This document shows, in pieces, positions 10,535-19,657 of a stretch of DNA of 34,695 bases. The position numbers and the translations under genes were made by a program. Each line of letters opens with the position of its first letter. Positions within the stretch are counted from its first letter, which is position 1. Source of the stretch: Chara braunii (lineage: Eukaryota; Streptophyta; Charophyceae; Charales; Characeae); contig BFEA01000105.1 in NCBI GenBank assembly GCA_003427395.1, forward strand, positions 1,333,425-1,368,119. Reading direction: 5' to 3'. Under the pieces are notes generated by a model that saw nothing but the letters and a program-made list of their open reading frames with translations, was not told the origin of the DNA and did not search any database.

Positions 10535-11158
10535 TAGCAGCCTCCACAGCCAAAGGGTGGACAATATGTTTGTAATGACGTGCAAAATCACAGACTAAGA
10601 AGTCTTCTGTTTTCTGAGCTTTGTTGCTGGACTGTGTGACTTGCTGAGCTTTTCGTATTCTGCTGAGATTGCCAAGTACGCGTGTGTGCATGATTGCTGA
10701 GTTTTTTCCCTGTGTTATTCTGACTGCATGATTGCTTGGGTGTGTGCGTGACCCGCCAGGCTACTTATATGATACAAAGGCCTTCGGACCTGGTACTTAC
10801 CTGTGGCTGTGCTTTTGTGAGGGTGCAGTGGGAACTTGGAAGTCGGCCAGGCCCACGTAGGATGGAAAAACTCAAGTAGCGGGCACGTGGCCAGAACAAG
10901 ACAAAAAGTTGGTACCTTTAGAGGCCGAAGGAATTTTAGAAGTCCGGTAGAGTCTAGGGGTACTTGGTGGATCCACATCGAACTCCTCAACCTACCTCAA
11001 AAGCTCTCCATTTCAAGCATAATCACAGTCAACACTACTCGACGTCACAAATATACTTTTTTGAAACAGCCCAGAATTTTTTTATTTTATTTTTTTTAAA
11101 GCGGGGTCCTTCTGTGCTCGGCGAGAGGACCCCGAATATGCAATAAAAAATCTGGTTT
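10535..11158. other. No gene seen; unassigned sequence up to gap
   Basis: Contains TG-rich text, a GAATTTTAGAAGTCCGG stretch and a 15-base motif at 10949-10963 that recurs exactly after the poly(A) of the second LINE. A short inverted repeat (GGGGTCC / GGACCCC) lies near 11103-11133. Open frames are short and without family motifs. Confidence 0.5.
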
Positions 11159-11843
11159 NNNNNNNNNNNNNNNNNNNNNNNNNNNNNNNNNNNNNNNNNN
11201 NNNNNNNNNNNNNNNNNNNNNNNNNNNNNNNNNNNNNNNNNNNNNNNNNNNNNNNNNNNNNNNNNNNNNNNNNNNNNNNNNNNNNNNNNNNNNNNNNNNN
11301 NNNNNNNNNNNNNNNNNNNNNNNNNNNNNNNNNNNNNNNNNNNNNNNNNNNNNNNNNNNNNNNNNNNNNNNNNNNNNNNNNNNNNNNNNNNNNNNNNNNN
11401 NNNNNNNNNNNNNNNNNNNNNNNNNNNNNNNNNNNNNNNNNNNNNNNNNNNNNNNNNNNNNNNNNNNNNNNNNNNNNNNNNNNNNNNNNNNNNNNNNNNN
11501 NNNNNNNNNNNNNNNNNNNNNNNNNNNNNNNNNNNNNNNNNNNNNNNNNNNNNNNNNNNNNNNNNNNNNNNNNNNNNNNNNNNNNNNNNNNNNNNNNNNN
11601 NNNNNNNNNNNNNNNNNNNNNNNNNNNNNNNNNNNNNNNNNNNNNNNNNNNNNNNNNNNNNNNNNNNNNNNNNNNNNNNNNNNNNNNNNNNNNNNNNNNN
11701 NNNNNNNNNNNNNNNNNNNNNNNNNNNNNNNNNNNNNNNNNNNNNNNNNNNNNNNNNNNNNNNNNNNNNNNNNNNNNNNNNNNNNNNNNNNNNNNNNNNN
11801 NNNNNNNNNNNNNNNNNNNNNNNNNNNNNNNNNNNNNNNNNNN
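11159..11843. other. Assembly gap, 685 N
   Basis: Unbroken run of N. It ends directly in a GAA/AAG microsatellite, which probably caused the gap. Any reading frame spanning it is meaningless. Confidence 0.99.
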
Positions 11844-12155
11844 AGAAGAAGAAGAAGAAGAAGAAGAAGAAGAAGATGGGCGGAAGAGGAGGAGGAGGAG
11901 AGAAGAGGAAGGAGAAGAAGTTGAGGGGGAGGTGGGGGAGGAGAGAAGAAGAAGAAGAAGAAGAAGGGAGCAGTTTTTTCTTTTTTCTTACCTGTCGTTT
12001 ATCTCGCGACCTATCGCTGACGAATGGAACAAAATAAAAAAAAAGAAAAAGAAGATAGTCGGAAGAGGAGGAGGAGGAGAGAAGAAGAAGAAGAAGAAGA
12101 ATAAGAAGAAGAAGAGAAGAAGAAGAAGAAGAAGAAGAAGAAGAAGAAGAAGATG
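11844..12155 (+). repeat. GAA/AAG microsatellite and purine-rich tract
   Basis: Almost pure purine strand made of AAG/AGG units in three blocks (11844-11875, 11878-11968, 12060-12155). A non-repetitive island around 11969-12045 carries CTTACCTGTCGTTTATCTC. Long Ser, Leu or Lys/Arg frames here are products of the repeat. Confidence 0.95.
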
Positions 12156-12164
12156 ATGATGATG

Positions 12165-12370
12165 AGAGGGGGACGAGCGACGGGCGACTCCACGACGCTG
12201 GCGACGGGCAACGGGCGACGGGCGACTCCACAACGTTGGCGACGGGCGACGGGCGGCTCCACGACGACGGGGGAGTGTAGCTCCCAGGCGATGGCGACGG
12301 GCGGCTCCACGACGACGGGGGAGTGTAGCTCCCAGGCGACAACGGGCGGCTCCACGACGACGGGCGGCTG
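12165..12370 (+). repeat. GC-rich minisatellite, 45-48-bp units
   Basis: Units starting GGCGGCTCCACGACGACGGG recur at about 12254, 12302 and 12347. Each contains the hairpin-like GGGAGTGTAGCTCCC, and diverged GGCGACTCCAC units lie upstream. It gives repeated P-V-V-V-E-P-P-V on the - strand, but there is no sign of a gene. Confidence 0.85.
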
Positions 12371-12404
12371 AACCACGAGCTTCGGCGGCTGGGGAAAACC
12401 AAGG

Positions 12405-12460
12405 CCCCGTTTGGACAGCCGATGCAGGCCGCCCCAGCCAGTCGGCTGTTCAAACGGGTC
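12405..12460. repeat. Inverted repeat hairpin
   Basis: CCCGTTTGGACAGCCGA at the left is mirrored by TCGGCTGTTCAAACGGG at the right, with a short GC-rich loop. The motif resembles the ends of small hAT-type elements in plants, but only one copy is visible. A second palindromic stretch (CGATCATGGATGATCG) follows at about 12500-12515. Confidence 0.65.
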
Positions 12461-12739
12461 CTCGTTTTCCCTCCAAAAATCAAACGGCCCTTTGGCCGTC
12501 GATCATGGATGATCGACGTCCGGAGGGCCGTCAAAAGCTGGCCTCAATTGCCCGACTCGCCGTTTTTTGGGCCTGGTCAGACCCGGTAGGCCTTGGGGAC
12601 GCCAGAACATGGCGATTCGGGGTCTGAACCCCCCCCTCGACAAGGTGTGCTGGGGGTGCCCGGCCCCCAACCGGGCAGGCCGCCCGGGACCTCCCCCGGG
12701 CAGGCGCTGGTCGGCCGGGCGGCCCGGTTCCGTACTCAA
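12461..12739. other. GC-rich spacer before LINE, no gene seen
   Basis: Very GC-rich text with several CCCGGGC and GGCCGGGC blocks. The composition changes sharply to LINE sequence near 12740. The open frame through it appears to be chance continuation into the LINE. Confidence 0.5.
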
Positions 12740-13948
12740 CTTTTTTCTCACATTTGAAAGTCTCCAGGGCGCAATCCTAACTACGGGAATCAGTGACCTG
12801 CCGTACTCTACAAGACTGGACCACAAGTACATATTCTTGAACCTCGCCCTTGAAGCAATGACCAAAAGAGGACCTGGCTTCTTCGAGATCGATAACTCTC
12901 TACTGGATACACATATTATCAAGCAACACATCATGGAGACGTGTGAAGCTTTTGGCACTCGTACTACATCCTTCCCACAACTGGTGGGGAGTCTATCCAT
13001 GGCCACGGCCAAGGCGTCTCGCATTCTGGCCGCTAGAAGATCATCAAAGGAGAAGGAGTTAATAGCAGTTCTCAAACTGACAGAGAGAAACCTCGTCGCT
13101 CAACCAGGTTCAACAGAACTGGAAGAAGCACTGGAGGCAGCCAGACAAAAAATGGTTGAGCGGAAGTTATGGAAAGAAGCAGGTTTCCGCCTACACGCAA
13201 GAGTCAAAGAGTTGGAACAAGGCGATAAAATGACCAAATACTTTTTTCAAAAGATAAAAACTAACACTCGGAACAAACTCATCGAATGGTTGAACATAGG
13301 CGATACAGTCACTTCAGACCCGGAGCGCATGTTGTCCATAGCAGCAGACTTCTACAAGGATCTTTACACCTCTAGAGAGAACCAATTACCTCAAACAGTT
13401 GTAAGGGAGGCCAAAAACAAGTTCTTGAACCACCTAGACAAGACGTTGCCAAAAGAGCAGTCAGAAGAGCTAGATAAAACCACTTTCTCAAGCAGAAGTG
13501 AGAGCAGCGTTGTCTCCGCTTCAACCGAACAAGACACCAGGCAGAGATGGGCTATCCAAGGAGTTTTGGCAAACGTTTTGGCAGATGTTTGAACAGGAAT
13601 ATATGTTTTTTCTCAGCAAAGCAGAGTCACAGGAAGGACTGGGAAAATACATAAGCATGGGAGTGGTCACCTTGCTGTACAAAAAAGGAGATCCAGCGGA
13701 CATCAAGAACTACAGGCCGATTACGCTACTGACTGTCGTATATAAAGTGTGAGCCAAACTTCTGGCTAACCGCCTCAGCAAGATTACGAGCAACTGTTTT
13801 CACATCGATCAAATGGGTTTCATCCCAGGAAGATTCATTCTCGACAATGTCATGACTCTGACAGAATCAGCTCGTTACATCAAGGACAAACGACTCAACG
13901 CAGCCATAATGTTCTTCGATTTTGAAAAGGCATACAACCAAGTCAACT
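12740..13948 (+). pseudogene. LINE ORF2: endonuclease end, linker and RT fingers
   Basis: Reads openly to about 13500 with R-L-D-H-K-Y (end of the APE-type endonuclease) and a helical linker including K-Y-F-F-Q-K-I-K. After a frameshift near 13490 the RT shows K-T-P-G-R-D-G-L-S-K-E-F-W, N-Y-R-P-I-T-L-L-T-V-V-Y-K, then a TGA near 13750. F-I-P-G-R-F-I and the motif A text F-D-F-E-K-A-Y-N-Q-V-N end the block. It stops at a TAG (13948-13950) at a Trp position. The motif A Asp and flanks are present. Confidence 0.9.
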
Positions 13949-13950
13949 AG

Positions 13951-16076
13951 CACAAAACCATGGGCTGGTGGCTCTCAGACACTCCGCAACCTTCCCATGA
14001 AGTTTCCCCAATGGGGTTCGAGTGGCAAAATCCGAGAACACCTCTGCATTTTTTGGGAAACAGGTTTGCAAATTTCGGACCAGATCAGGCCATGGCACCG
14101 GAGATGCTGACGAAGATGTTACACAAAATGGACACCTGGTCCAGCATCTACACGCCAGTCTTCGGAAGGGTGCTGGTACTTAACGCATCCATTTTTTCCA
14201 TGATGTGGTATGCAGCCACTATCTGGACACCGGAAGACAACATGGTCACAGCCCTCAAACGGCGAGCGACTGCTTAATTATGGACCGGGAATCCCACGAC
14301 TCAGCGCTTCATACCAAAGGTGGCTTGGTCGCACATCATCCAACCTAAGGGTAAGGGTGGCCTGGCAGTCCTTGATCCGGCCACTCAAACCAAGGCCCTT
14401 CAAACGAAGTGGATCGTGAAGTTACTACTACAACATCTCCCCTGGACTTCGCTGGCCTTGAACAGGATCAGACAGCTGCCTAAAGCCACCTCCCCATCCA
14501 ACATGCAAGGGCAACTCGCAGCAACATTCAACGGACTAACCAGCAACAACAGGTGCAGCAGCCGGCCCGTTTGGAGTACTGGATGTATATCATCAGGATC
14601 TGACGAGAGATCTTCCCGACCAAGGTTCGAAGTCCAACAAACAGAGCGGAAGTCCTGCGCCAGCCCCTCTTCTGCAACCAATGGTTGAAAGACCCTTCCG
14701 ATAAACCATGGACTTTGATGACACAGGATACCCGCTGGGTTACATGGCTAGAGAAGGGAGTCTGGCAAATCCAACACATCTGGAATCAGCAATGCAATCG
14801 TTGGAAGACAACAGCAGAACTCAGAACAACTCTCAAAGGACGCCACAACTTGGAGGACAATCGGCAAGCGATGTTACAATCTATACCACAGGATTGGAAG
14901 CCACTCCTACAAGCGCCCCCCGCATGGACTTCAGCCTTCAGGGGAGTGGGCCAGTCACAAAACACTCCCACATAAGTTTTATCATACTTAAAATCAACAG
15001 GTCCGGCAGGGGACTGGGGACTATGGACCATCCACGACATAGAACAGCCAGGAAACAACATCAGTAGGGTCTCTAAAACAGTATGTGCCCGAGTTACAGC
15101 CAAACCATCTTTCCTCAGGAAAATCAGAGTGGTGGAGGACGAAGACTACAAAGCTTATCAGCCGGGAACAGCCTTACAAGATTTGGAGTTTGAGCCAGGA
15201 GAATGGGCATGGAAAACAAGAGCAATGCCAACGGGGGCGCAGAAGCGTACTAATATTCTAGACTACTCAACTAGTTTCGGCTATAAACTTGGACATAATC
15301 CGGTCAACACAGAGACCATCTTATCCCAGCGCTGGGAGAAATATATACCGGGGTGCCTAGGCAACACGGAGAAGTTAGACTGGCAGATCCCCCTCGCCAT
15401 CAGAAATACTCGTATAAGAAGTATGCAATGGCTTATATACTATCAAGCCTTGCCGGTCAACACATGGCTCAGCAGGAGAAAGTCGGGAACTGGCAGAAGA
15501 GATTTCGATGATAGTTGCGCAGTCTGCGATGATGGATCTCTCGAGGACGTGTTACACTGTCTGATAAACTGTTCTAATGCACAAAGAATTTGGAACAGAA
15601 CATGGGCATACTGGCTGCAGCTAGTCGGCGCATCGCTACCGGACAACCTACGGACGCTTCTGACGGGTTTGGCACAACCAAGTTTCAGACAAGCCTGGCA
15701 TGCAACCCTCTTCAGAAGACTCAGTCCTCTTGCTTTGTGGATCATATGGAAGACTCGATGCAAACAAATGATACCACGCCAAAACACAGCAACCCGGGAG
15801 GCCTGGGAGAATGTTCTTCAACTTCTACACACGGAATACCAGGCAGATTGGCGCCAAGCAATCAAGAATATCAAGGACGATCCCACAAAAAAGCAAATAA
15901 TTATAGACGTCCAGGACAGGCTTGGAACAGGCAAACTTCGCACAGTACAAGGTGACCCCCCGCGATTGTTATGGAAAAGGAGAGAGCAACAGCAAGAGAG
16001 TGACAGAACCACGGCCCTTGCCTTGTTGGAAATGGCACAATCACAAAACATTTCAGCAGACATAAATTCAGCTTAG
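13951..16076 (+). pseudogene. LINE ORF2: thumb and zf-RVT, motif B and C deleted
   Basis: Immediately after V-N-stop the text continues H-K-T-M-G-W-W-L, which corresponds to K-T-V-G-W-W-L of the copy at 7750. In that copy it lies about 100 bases after F-A-D-D. So about 0.4 kb carrying motif B and the catalytic F-A-D-D is missing. Later parts include G-R-V-L-V-L-N-A-S, K-V-A-W-S-H-I and, in the open frame 15129-16076, an intact zf-RVT pattern: C-A-V-C, then H-C-L-I-N-C. Frameshifts occur near 14275 and between 14690 and 15129. The stop is at 16074-16076. Confidence 0.88.
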
Positions 16077-16138
16077 TGGTCTTACATGTCTATGGTTTCA
16101 CGTAAACAGGGACTTCGTCTCCACGTCAGGGGTGACAG

Positions 16139-16355
16139 TTGGGTTTAAGGGTTTAAAAAGAGCAGACAGACAGGAAGAAAGTTTCGAGGTTTAGAGCGGA
16201 GGAATAGCACAGGTCTTATCTCTTGGACTATGAACTGGTAAAGCAAGATATCAATATAACCAAGAGTCTAGGGTTTAGGACTTTACAGAAACTAGACAAA
16301 TAGGATTTAGAGTGGAAGAAGGCATCATTTTAACCGAGGGTTTAGGGTTTAGGAC
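16139..16355 (+). repeat. Cluster of telomere-like TTTAGGG motifs in LINE 3' UTR
   Basis: Motifs lie at 16139-16155 (GGGTTTAAGGGTTTAAAA), 16268-16280 (CTAGGGTTTAGGAC) and 16336-16355 (GAGGGTTTAGGGTTTAGGAC). Each is followed by similar text with CAGAA and ACTAGAC or AGCTACG, so they are also an imperfect repeat of about 70-100 bases. They sit between the ORF2 stop and the poly(A) tail. Confidence 0.7.
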
Positions 16356-16704
16356 TTATACAGAAGCTACGCGAATAGGAGGTGGAGTTGGAACCTTTCA
16401 AAGCATTCATATGCATCCCAGAACACTCTGGTAAAACACACCTATCCGACAGTTCCAAAACTGAGAGGAGCAGAACTGGGATTAGATGCTTCGGCAAACT
16501 GAGATAGTACAGGCTAACTTAGGCAGGGGTGAGGGGGGGTAAAACCTTCCTCAGGGAAGTATTCAATGCCGTCCACTCGGGCCCCTCAGCCATAATGGGG
16601 GGGAGCGTGTGTGTGTTCCCCATGTATCTCTTACTGACTTGCCGGGGGAAAGGAACCGGACTGTTGCTCCCCAGAATGGTAGGAGCCAAGAACCATGAGG
16701 TTCT

Positions 16705-16735
<31 letters not shown>

Positions 16736-16750
16736 AGAGTCTAGGGGTAC

Positions 16751-17480
16751 CGGTCCAGTACTCTGAGTCTACGCCCTGCAGTGAGGGATATCATCATCTC
16801 AGACTGCAATGATGTTTCCCTCTGAAACGGTGAAGGCCTGAAAAGTCACTGCTCGAAGAGGCAGTAGGACGGTATATGTATATCTTCGGGGAGAGCGAAT
16901 AGCACTTTCTCATTTGCGGTGTGCAAGTTCGGTGGCCCGCTGCTTGGGTGAGCGAGTGCTGAGTGGAACAGCGCTGAGGACGGAGGAGGGCTTGGCCTCC
17001 CACCTCACCTATGGTGGAGAGGACCGAGGAGGAGCTTCGTGGGAGGTAGGAGGAGGAGGAGGAAGACATTGGACAAGGAGGAGGATGACAGGGGAAGCTT
17101 GCCTGGCTATGGTGGTCTGCACCTTCATCTTCTTGGTTGGCGCTGCACCTGGAAGGCCCCAGCTGTGGTTGGCATCTGCAGGGAAGACTTCGGGGCAGTA
17201 GAGGGGCATGGCGGCAGAGTAGGAGGGATATAGTAGCTTTGTGTTGTCCTCTGAACATTGGAGCTTCACTCCGATAGTCCACCATAGCCACCTGCTCGAC
17301 AAAGTAGGAGGAAGGTGTATGCGATGGGTATGGTGGACCCCTTGAGTGGCTGGCAGTAGGGAGAGGATTTGGACATTGGTTCTGGTTCATTCTTTCATTG
17401 TTATTCTTATTATTGTTATCACGAAGAAGTTGGTGGAGTAATTAAAGGATGAAGATGGTGGTGCGAGAAAGGGGGGGAAT
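16751..17480. other. Unassigned region; weak open frame on - strand
   Basis: A - strand frame of 198 codons (16794-17390) is rich in Ser, Pro and Cys and shows no family motif. The + strand overlaps have GGA/GAGGA repeats near 17040-17090. Nothing here is good enough to call a gene. Confidence 0.35.
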
Positions 17481-17501
17481 TTGACGTTGATCTTTGCTGG
17501 T

Positions 17502-17502
17502 G

Positions 17503-17534
<32 letters not shown>

Positions 17535-17536
17535 CC
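17502..17536 (+). repeat. CTT microsatellite
   Basis: About eleven CTT units in a row, then pyrimidine-rich sequence. Length variation expected. Confidence 0.95.
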
Positions 17537-17710
17537 ATCATTCGCATTTCTTCATCTTCCTTTGTCTATTTCTCTTTCCAAGTTGTCCCATTTCAGTTGC
17601 AAGTGCACGGCATTGTCTTTCTTTGAGTTATTGCACTGCAAGAGAGCCAGGATGGAAACATGTTCATGGCTGTTGGGAAAAAGAACCCCTGACTTAGCTG
17701 TGCCTACGAG

Positions 17711-18200
17711 CGCGCCTAGCTCAGTTGGTACAGCCAAAAACTGTTGAAATATGAATCAGACCCAGGTTCGAATCCAGATCCAACCAGATGAACAGAGTCA
17801 AAGAAACCCCCTGACTACCACCCATCTTGATCAACAGGAGTTGGTAGTACAAGAATGATCGATCACCTAGTACGCCGTAGTCCTCGGATCCCTGAAAGCA
17901 AGTCGCGACAGCTGGCCTATATGATATTGCATATCTGGAGGCCAGATTGAGCTGAAGAGGTCTGTTCTGTCCTTGCGACTTGAGCTCGCAACGTTATGGG
18001 AATCCAATCCCTCCGAGCAACTGGGACGCTAGACCCAGTTTCCAGCAAACAGCGGCAGGCCCTGGATTGAATTGATGTATCATTTTTCACTGTTAATCAG
18101 GGATGCTGGAACCCATTTGGGGAACGTACAACCCCCGCACCAATAGAACGGAAAGGGCACTGCTTTCTTCCCCTCCTAAAAAAAAAAAAAAAAAAAAAAA
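17711..18200 (+). mobile_element. tRNA-derived SINE with A tail
   Basis: The head has a near-perfect box A, TAGCTCAGTTGG at 17717-17728, and a perfect box B, GGTTCGAATCC at 17765-17775, at the spacing of a tRNA. The acceptor and T stems do not pair, so it is not a working tRNA gene. About 400 bases of unrelated body follow, then 23 A at 18178-18200. This structure is diagnostic of a SINE that depends on LINE enzymes. The length of about 490 is long for a SINE, so it may be composite. Confidence 0.75.
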
Positions 18201-18475
18201 GGATCCATATGTCTAGTCTCAATCAGGGGGGTGCTGTTACCATCCTCAGGATTGTAGGCTTGCAATAACGATGATTAAAGAGGGGGGGGAAGGGAGAGGG
18301 GGGGGGAGGCAGAGGGGAACAAAAAGAAAAAGAAAAAATTTGGTAAACTGTTCACCCGATGAGTAGCACTATTGAGAGCAAGAGCTCCGGTGGCAGGAGG
18401 TACCACCTCTCGTTTCGTGCCCGAGAGCATCCAACCATTGCCAATGGAAGGCAGGTTTTTTCCCCCTTGGTACTC

Positions 18476-18599
18476 TTTTTTTTTTTTTTTTTTTTAATTG
18501 AAACCATTTCTCGATTTATGCGTGTCCTCCTTGCCCAGGGGCCATGCTAATGTCCTTCTCTGTATCGTTTCAATTTTAATGGATGTCCTGAAGGACACC
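18476..18599 (-). pseudogene. U6 snRNA retropseudogene with A tail
   Basis: On the - strand the sequence follows plant U6 from its 5' stem-loop (GTCC-TTCA-GGAC) through ACGATACAGAGAAG, ATTAGCATGGCCCCTG, GCAAGGA, GACACGCA and AAATCGAGAAATGG. It then gives TTTCAATT and 20 A (T at 18476-18495). U6 is the catalytic-core RNA of the spliceosome. Here three extra bases lie between the ACAGAGA box and the AGC triad, and the 3' oligo-T terminator is replaced by A. No clear U6 promoter lies upstream. CCTTGGT occurs on both flanks (18465 and 18598), possibly a short target duplication. LINE-driven retroposition of U6 is well known in other eukaryotes. Confidence 0.88.
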
Positions 18600-18955
18600 T
18601 TGGTGCGTTTTCCCTCACAGGAGTTGAATATACATCTGATGTCCTCTTCTCCCTCTCTGCCTAAGGTTCATCGGGCAGTTCTCTATGACGATATATGTAT
18701 ATAGTAAATCCCCAACCCATGAGTCTTTTTTTTTTGGGGGGGGGGGTAAAGTGAAATCCACATGAATAAATCTGTAAGGATTCGATGATTGTGAGTTTGA
18801 TGCTTGATCGATTAATTTTGATTTTTTTTTCCCGAAAAAAAAGAAAAAGGGCGCTGGCCTTTAGATATATTCTCGTCATCTGGTTGCATTCGAGCTCGGG
18901 TCTGTGTTACAACAGTTCATGGGTGTTTACCAACTGCACTAGGTCCGTTGGTAAA

Positions 18956-19022
18956 TTTTTTTTTTTTTTTTTTTTTTTTTCAATGATCCTTCCGCAGGGT
19001 TTTTTTTTTTTTTTTTTTTTTT
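18956..19022 (-). pseudogene. 18S rRNA 3'-end fragment between two A tracts
   Basis: On the - strand, 23 A are followed by CCCTGCGGAAGGATCATTG and then 25 A. CTGCGGAAGGATCATTG (complement of 18981-18997) is the universally conserved 3' terminus of 18S rRNA. It stops exactly at the mature end before the second A tract. This looks like a tailed rRNA piece copied into DNA, perhaps by template switching from another A tail. It is only 17 bases long, so chance is not fully excluded. Confidence 0.65.
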
Positions 19023-19059
19023 AAGCGTAGGTAAATTTTCGTGCATGGGTGTACCAACT

Positions 19060-19173
19060 CCGCTACTCCAAAAACGAAAAATTACCAACGGAGAAGTTGT
19101 AACAAGGTTTCTGTCCGTTGGTAATTTTTTATTTTTTTTTTCCGTTGGGAATTTTTCGTTTTTGGAGTAGCGG
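19060..19173. mobile_element. Foldback element, 33-bp arms
   Basis: The left arm (19060-19092) and right arm (19141-19173) are reverse complements at 32 of 33 positions, with CCGCTACTCCAAAAACG as the outer part. Between them is CCGTTGGTAATTTTT and an A/T tract. Related half-copies (CATGGGTG, ACCAACT, CCGTTGGTAAATTTTT) lie at 18919-18960. Confidence 0.8.
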
Positions 19174-19189
19174 ATAGATATCCGGGTAC

Positions 19190-19301
19190 GACCTTCTTTT
19201 ACCCCGAATAGAACGCCGGGTCATTATCGCTGCATCTAGACTGAAGGTTGGCCCTAATACAGAGATAATGACCGTGCGTTCTATTCGGGGGAAAACGGCG
19301 G
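19190..19301. mobile_element. Palindromic MITE-like element, copy C
   Basis: Left arm has ACCCCGAATAGAACGCCGGG, right arm has GACCGTGCGTTCTATTCGGGG. TAGACTGAAGG in the loop matches copy F and is the reverse complement of the loop motif in copy E. The ends are worn. Confidence 0.8.
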
Positions 19302-19357
19302 ATGAACAGATAAATACTGAGAAGATTCGAACGGTCCGTTACTCTAAATCCTCCGTG

Positions 19358-19458
19358 CTACCAACCACCTTCCCCCGAATAGAGCGCACTGTCATCAAAG
19401 CTTCAGTCCAGATGCAGAGACAGCGATCGCGCATTTCATTCCGGGGAAAGAGGATCTG
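19358..19458. mobile_element. Palindromic MITE-like element, copy D (degenerate)
   Basis: Left arm ACCTTCCCCCGAATAGAGCGCA, loop CTTCAGTCCAGATGCAG, right arm GCGCATTTCATTCCGGGGAAAG. Lies 57 bases from copy C. Arms are clearly related to the family but several positions no longer pair. Confidence 0.65.
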
Positions 19459-19623
19459 GGAGACCGGATCGTGGTCCCTTAGTGCAGTGGGGTTCCTTTT
19501 GCCTGAACTTAATTTAATTTAATTTTTTATTTCATTGGTAATCTCACATGGTATATCGAGGGGGGTATGGATTTTTTTTATTTTTTTTTTTAACACAGCC
19601 TGCGACCTCTACTAGGGGGGGGG

Positions 19624-19657
19624 CTCTTATACACATCTAGATGTGTATAAGAGACAG
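19624..19657. other. Nextera/Tn5 mate-pair junction adapter left in assembly
   Basis: CTCTTATACACATCT is directly followed by AGATGTGTATAAGAGACAG. The second half is the complete 19-base Tn5 mosaic end, and the first half is 15 of 19 bases of its reverse complement. Two head-to-head mosaic ends are the junction adapter of Nextera mate-pair libraries. It is preceded by nine G and flanked by CTACTAGG and its complement CCTAGTAG. This is not genomic DNA, and the join across it is unreliable. Confidence 0.97.

Larger units (their letters stand above)
12740..16735 (+). mobile_element. LINE, L1-type (second copy), with poly(A) tail
   Basis: The recognisable sequence begins near the C-terminal end of the endonuclease and continues through the linker, RT fingers, thumb, zf-RVT and a 650-base 3' untranslated part to a clean A run at 16712-16735. 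Directly after the tail, AGAGTCTAGGGGTAC repeats exactly a sequence at 10949-10963, a possible target duplication. That would imply the insertion once reached back to about 10964, with the intervening gap and repeats inside it. An internal deletion removes the RT active site. Confidence 0.88.

Noticed and set aside
11035-12534. 499-codon frame on the - strand
   Set aside because: It spans the N gap and is otherwise made of microsatellite and minisatellite sequence.
7750-16076. Bacterial-type RT system (retron, DGR or group II intron)
   Set aside because: The RT has L1-type motifs with a zf-RVT end, poly(A) tails and truncated 5' ends. These are eukaryotic LINEs.
17711-17785. Functional tRNA gene
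   Set aside because: The internal promoter boxes are good but acceptor and T stems do not pair, and a long body with an A tail follows. A SINE head fits better.
18476-18599. Working U6 gene
   Set aside because: It has A instead of T at the end, an insertion in the catalytic region and no clear upstream U6 promoter.
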